Source of the DNA: Burhinus oedicnemus
Taxonomy: Eukaryota > Chordata > Aves > Charadriiformes > Burhinidae
Direction: 5' to 3'
Assembly: GCA_008921705.1 (NCBI GenBank)
Contig: VFFE01009204.1
Coordinates: 499,338-563,337, forward strand
Length of the DNA: 64,000 bases
Shown piece by piece: positions 59,932 through 64,000 of this stretch. Within the stretch, counting starts at the first letter, position 1, and the number at the start of each line of letters is the position of its first letter. The notes beneath the pieces are model-generated. The model searched no databases. It was given only the letters and a program-made list of their open reading frames with translations, and was not told where the DNA came from. Both the position numbers and the translations under genes were made by a program.

Positions 59932-62900
59932 CTATAAGGCAGAAAACACTGATTAATCACAAACAATACCCCTTTAAAAGTAAAAAGACACTTAGCTATG
60001 CCTATACCCTCACATCTCCATGCCTTATGCTTATGCTATGTTTGAGAAACAGCAAGTTATAACTCCAGGCGCCGTGTGTGCCTCCTCAAGCCGTCGGTGC
60101 AATGTTTTGTAGTACCACACAGGGGATTTTGACCATTACGCAATCCGTCTGTTGTAACGACTCTTCTTCACAGCAATCCCCAAAGAACCCTTTTCCAGAG
60201 GATTTATGGATGAGGTTTCGCCCCGGTTCTCCCTTCACACCTGCCTCCTTCACTGGTAATTCTGTTTCACGTGCAGCCCTGTGCCGGCTGCGAAATCCCT
60301 GCTGGGAACCTCTCCTCTGCCTCCCACCCCTGCTCCAGTGCCTGCTTCCAGCACATCCCACTTAAAAGAGCCTTTACGGACTCCTCCACGAGTCACTAGA
60401 AATAAATACAAGAAACATAAAATGTCTGAAATGAGCCTTTAATAACACACTGCAGAAACTGATGATTTTGCCTAGCATCTTTCCAGAGTTGTAATCTGAA
60501 CCGTAGATCAGTGTGTTATACAGGAGGACACTGTCAACTATTTTGGGTTCTCTGCCTGACAAATCAGATGGTACAAGGTCCTCTTCACTTTTTTGTTGAT
60601 GAAAACAATCCATGGGACTTTTCTCATGAATTAAGAGTATCGTTTCTTACAGCCTCAACTCTGGAAAACTTCGCCATTGAACTATGTTTCCTATGCAGTT
60701 CAGAGAGCACCCTGTGCTGCCACGTGGGATTTTGCCAATCTACATGTATCAGGAGGTGCTGGAGTAACAAAAAATTATGCAGCTTCCCAAACTGTAAGAC
60801 TAGCTCATATTGTAGCTAAATTTCAACTTCTCTTTGTTCCATCTCTGCCGACTCTCCTTCTGGAACTCCTGACTGAGGAAGGACTTTCTCCCATTTTAAA
60901 CTGTTCTTCTGAACTGTGGTTCAGGCTGGGTGTGCCCAACGGGGATGACACTGCATTGCAAGAGCAGGTAAGTTTTATATTTACTTGTTATAAACCAAAA
61001 CTGTAATAATCTTGTGGTTCATAACGCTCCTGTGTTACAAGTTTGATAATCCTGCAGTAAATCAACTAGACTGGTCACCTTCCAGTTTTCTAATCAGCCT
61101 GCAAAAGGCTCTAGAAAATTAGGATCCTTCTGAATTCAGCTTTATGCTGGACACACAAAATGCATGATCATTAATGTCTCTTCTCACAGAACAGTAAAGT
61201 TTTCCTCTTTAAGTCATTACAGGCCAAGTATCGCGAATCTCATTTTGTCTGAAATGAGCTTTGGCCTCCAACTGTACTTTTACCCGTCAGATGTTCAAAC
61301 ATTACCACAGCACACCAGAGGATAAATACTCAGTTCACAGTTTCTCAGTACAGCCGCAATTCATGCGGATGGGCAATTGCTTCTCTGCCACTTGATACCA
61401 TATTTTGTGTAAGAACACCTAAACCAAAGGGAAGGGAGGGGGAAAGGATGCAATTTATCTAGAGCAGTGGATTACGGGGCAAGGTAACAATGGTTTTCTG
61501 ATAAACTGATGCTATCCCCATTTTTTTATTTGACATACAGTAGATGTTAAACTTGTCTAAGCTGGTACTATCCATGAAAGAAGAGGCCTTGGTTTCAACG
61601 CACACACAAATGTTGCTGCTAATACTGTGTGCAAACTAGGAAATCTGTGTTAAAAGTAGCTTTAGTTTTGAGCTGGATCATTCTCCTAGTCCTTCTTACC
61701 CTGGCACTGCGCATGTATTTGTACCAGTACAAAGGCAAGGACCGCCCCTGCTTGGGACCAACTGGGCAATGAAGAGAAGTGATGTCTCTTTTAGCAGCAG
61801 TGCAAGGCAAAAGATGGTCCTGACTGCATGATTGCGTGCTTGCTGCCTTGAAACTAAGCCTCACGTTCAAAAGTGAACAAGGTGTGTGATATATATCTAT
61901 ATACATAGATATAGATATATATTTTAAAGACAATACAGTGTTGTGTAACTTGTTGGAGCTGTTTCTGTCATTCCACCAACTGCAGGCAGGGGATGAGGCT
62001 ACATTTCCAGGTTTGTCTCCACTTCAGAACATGTTATAATGGAGATCTACCTCAAACAGCTTTTTAAAAGTTTGCTGACAAAAGCAAACCTGTTGAGAAC
62101 CGCTGCAGTCTTCGTGTTGAATTCAGCTGCTTCGAGATACACTTTTGCCAGTATCCGAGCTAGCCTGAGAATGACTGTGCCGCATTGCAGGCTGCTGTGT
62201 AGACATGATCTTAGATGACCATCTGCGCTAGAGCTCACTGTCACTCTTTTCTGAGCACATGTACTCAGTCCACCTAATCAGTTTGAACAGTCAGCAAGAA
62301 GACTGAGAGACATAGCCAATATTTAGCCAAGATAACCATCCCTTTTACAAGGGCTCCACAGCTGTGTTGCTCAAGCTGGGGTCTGCAGGAACAGTCTGGG
62401 GAATTCCAGTGAAGTTGAGTGGCAATGGAGTGGCAAATACCACCTCCTGCAATTCCCTGCAACCCCGGAGACCTGGCTGGCAGGACGAGGGCGCTTTTCT
62501 TGCTGTTGAGTATTTCAGTTGATGCTTCTTGAAAGTGTAGAATGAAGTAAATTGTGTCACTGACAGCCCACAGTCCAAGTAATAAGACATAAATTCTCAC
62601 AAAAAGTGTGAGTTGCCCCTTTAACACCTGGCAAGCAGAATATCTGTGCAAAATACTGGATAATATGCAGTCAGAATCACTAATTTCTAACAAAAAATAT
62701 GTATGTATGTATTTATAAACAGTTCCAGATATTATACCACATGTTGACGTCAGAATAGCATTAGCATTGCTGAACGCTGCTAGGTTATGCTGTTCTGGGG
62801 TACTCTGAAGATTATCAGCAAGCTGGCATGAAAGCACCAGAAAAAGGCAAGATCTTAGAAAACATGGAAAAGTTTTATGATAACCAGAATAAGAGGTTTG

Positions 62901-64000
62901 ACTGCCAAAGTTGGGATCAGGCCTGTGACTGAGAAACAGCTTTAAACCTGGCTAGCTCAGTAACTTGTGTTGTAGTCCTCGTGGTCTAGTACTAAGGAAA
63001 GGAACAAAGTTAGCAGAACAAAACAAAGAGCAATTACTTCCAGCCACTGTTCATGTCTTAATTTTCTGCTTTCTTGTCAGCCCAGACAAAAGGACTGTGC
63101 TCAGAAGATACCTGAGCTGGGCTGATAAAAGGTGCAACCTCTCCATACAAATCCTGCTTCTCAATGTTTCTCAAGTTTTCTTAGGTATTACATGCAAGTT
63201 AAACTCCCTGTAGTAGATGACACCAAACCTTTGGTGTGAAGCTATCGGTGTAGGCATACCATGATGTTATTGCTGTAAGTGAACTAGAATTAGGCATGTT
63301 ATGGCAGCTTAATTTCATGTTATGTCAGACAAAGCAACAGCATTCCACATCATCCAAGCTTTCTTTAAATGTTCCTTTTAACTTTTCAATTTTTCTAAGG
63401 GGTAAGAAATCTAGATCCACAGTTGAGTATACAGTATGCTGCAATCATCCCCAGATGCATTTATAAATGAAAATGCATCCTAAAGTTCAAAGCCTCTCTA
63501 TTTCACTCTGGCTTCAGCCTTTTGATGTCTTCTGTGGGTGAACCCTCAACCCCATTGAGGTTTGCAGTACTACATGCATTTCTTGGTTGCTTAAAGTAAA
63601 TTTCCTAGAGGAACAGCACTTCATTTGACTTCCCAATTTTTTGTGCTTCAAATGAAAACTATAAACCAATATTCAAATGTAGACATTTCACTATTGTTTA
63701 TTCTACCAAAAATTCAATGAAGGTGCAAGCCATATACATTTCACCATATAGAAATATATAAAATTCTATCTATTATTTTCTCAATAGTTATCAATATGTG
63801 AATTAAAAATAATCCTTATTTAACCTTATTCTAAAACTATCCACGTAACACTAGTAGTAGCAAATGCCACAATGATAAATGTATATATATCTTTAGTTTA
63901 TGCTGAAGGTATCACTACAATAGTAAGACAATGCACGTGCAGGAATGGTGCAAGAATGAAATTCCAGTTCATAGCTGAAAAATCCCGCTTTTTTAAATCC
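59932..64000 (-). other. DMD: DMD intron 71, 3' part
   Basis: At least 4.07 kb of AT-rich intron up to the right edge. It ends at the exon 72 acceptor (tatag). No exon 71 and no other gene were recognised. It contains a palindromic TA-rich hairpin near 61889-61922 and a short TATG repeat near 62696-62712. The longest open frames (62274-62837 minus, 60511-61006 plus) resemble no family I know. Confidence 0.8.
61889..61922. repeat. TA-rich palindrome, intron 71
   Basis: 13-bp arms (61889-61901 and 61910-61922) with an 8-base loop (tacataga) form a perfect, AT-rich hairpin. It is typical low-complexity sequence. Confidence 0.85.

Larger units (their letters stand above)
24652..64000 (-). other. 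DMD: Dystrophin gene, 3' portion (intron 71 to polyadenylation site)
   Basis: This is the 3' end of the dystrophin gene, transcribed right to left and continuing past the right edge. Dystrophin links cortical actin to the membrane dystroglycan complex in muscle and neurons. The part encoded here is the C-terminal region that binds syntrophins and dystrobrevins. Eight exons were placed by matching translated minus-strand blocks to the known dystrophin C-terminus, then fixing their edges with AG acceptors and GT donors. Seven complete internal exons match the recalled human exon lengths exactly and all phases join. Full-length Dp427 and the short products Dp260, Dp140, Dp116 and Dp71 share this 3' end in vertebrates. 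Their promoters lie outside the window. Exon 71 (39 bp in human) was looked for between 59932 and 64000 and not found, so it probably lies to the right. Confidence 0.97.

Noticed and set aside
62274..62837. A 187-codon minus-strand open frame in intron 71.
   Set aside because: No domain was recognised and its position inside a DMD intron argues for chance.
63690..63725. Possible exon 71 remnant: minus-strand text Ser-Leu-Asn-Phe-Trp resembles the Leu-Ile-Asn-Phe-Trp of dystrophin exon 71.
   Set aside because: The Trp codon is followed at once by a stop, there is no matching flanking peptide, and no AG/GT pair fits a 39-bp exon. It is a chance match.
1..64000. CRISPR arrays, tRNA or rRNA genes, bacterial mobile elements.
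   Set aside because: No regularly spaced identical repeats, no cloverleaf with A and B boxes, and no rRNA text was noticed. The sequence is clearly vertebrate.

Overview
This window is vertebrate nuclear DNA, almost certainly from a bird. It carries the 3' end of the dystrophin gene (DMD) on the minus strand, split by typical GT-AG introns. At least five fragments of CR1, the dominant LINE family of birds, are scattered through it. No bacterial-type operon, CRISPR array, rRNA or tRNA gene was seen. Most open frames in the window are chance frames in non-coding DNA. Layout, read in the direction of DMD transcription from high to low coordinates: 64000-59932 is the 3' part of intron 71. Seven complete coding exons follow: exon 72 (59866-59931), 73 (58516-58581), 74 (55087-55245), 75 (46735-46978), 76 (46254-46377), 77 (42089-42181) and 78 (33419-33450). 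The last exon, 79, runs from 27152 to about 24652. It encodes only three residues and a stop, then a 3' UTR of about 2.5 kb ending in a conserved AATAAA site. All seven complete exons have exactly the lengths I recall for the human exons (66, 66, 159, 244, 124, 93 and 32 bp), and all phases join without a break. Together they encode the last 264 residues: the syntrophin-binding segment, the dystrobrevin-binding coiled coils and the tail. When exon 78 is skipped, exon 79 is read in another frame to give the 31-residue hydrophobic tail known from Dp71-type isoforms. That frame is open and well conserved here. The introns hold three CR1 fragments (59295-59593 minus, 55659-55914 plus, 39039-39582 minus), a probable ancient MIR/core-SINE remnant (about 47467-47660), a diverged pair of about 170-bp repeats in intron 76, and short tandem repeats. 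Positions 1 to about 24651 are intergenic DNA beyond the DMD polyadenylation site, and I recognise no protein-coding exon there. This region holds two CR1 fragments, an LTR-like segment with a TATA box and ATTAAA signal (about 5460-5990), a 37-base poly-C run, several microsatellites, a perfect 13-bp inverted repeat, and a near-identical 262-bp direct repeat with copies 955 bp apart. I did not find an undescribed multi-gene system. The observations most worth following are the dual-frame use of exon 79, the highly conserved blocks of the 3' UTR, the recent 262-bp duplication, the poly-C run, the diverged repeat pair in intron 76 and the LTR-like segment.
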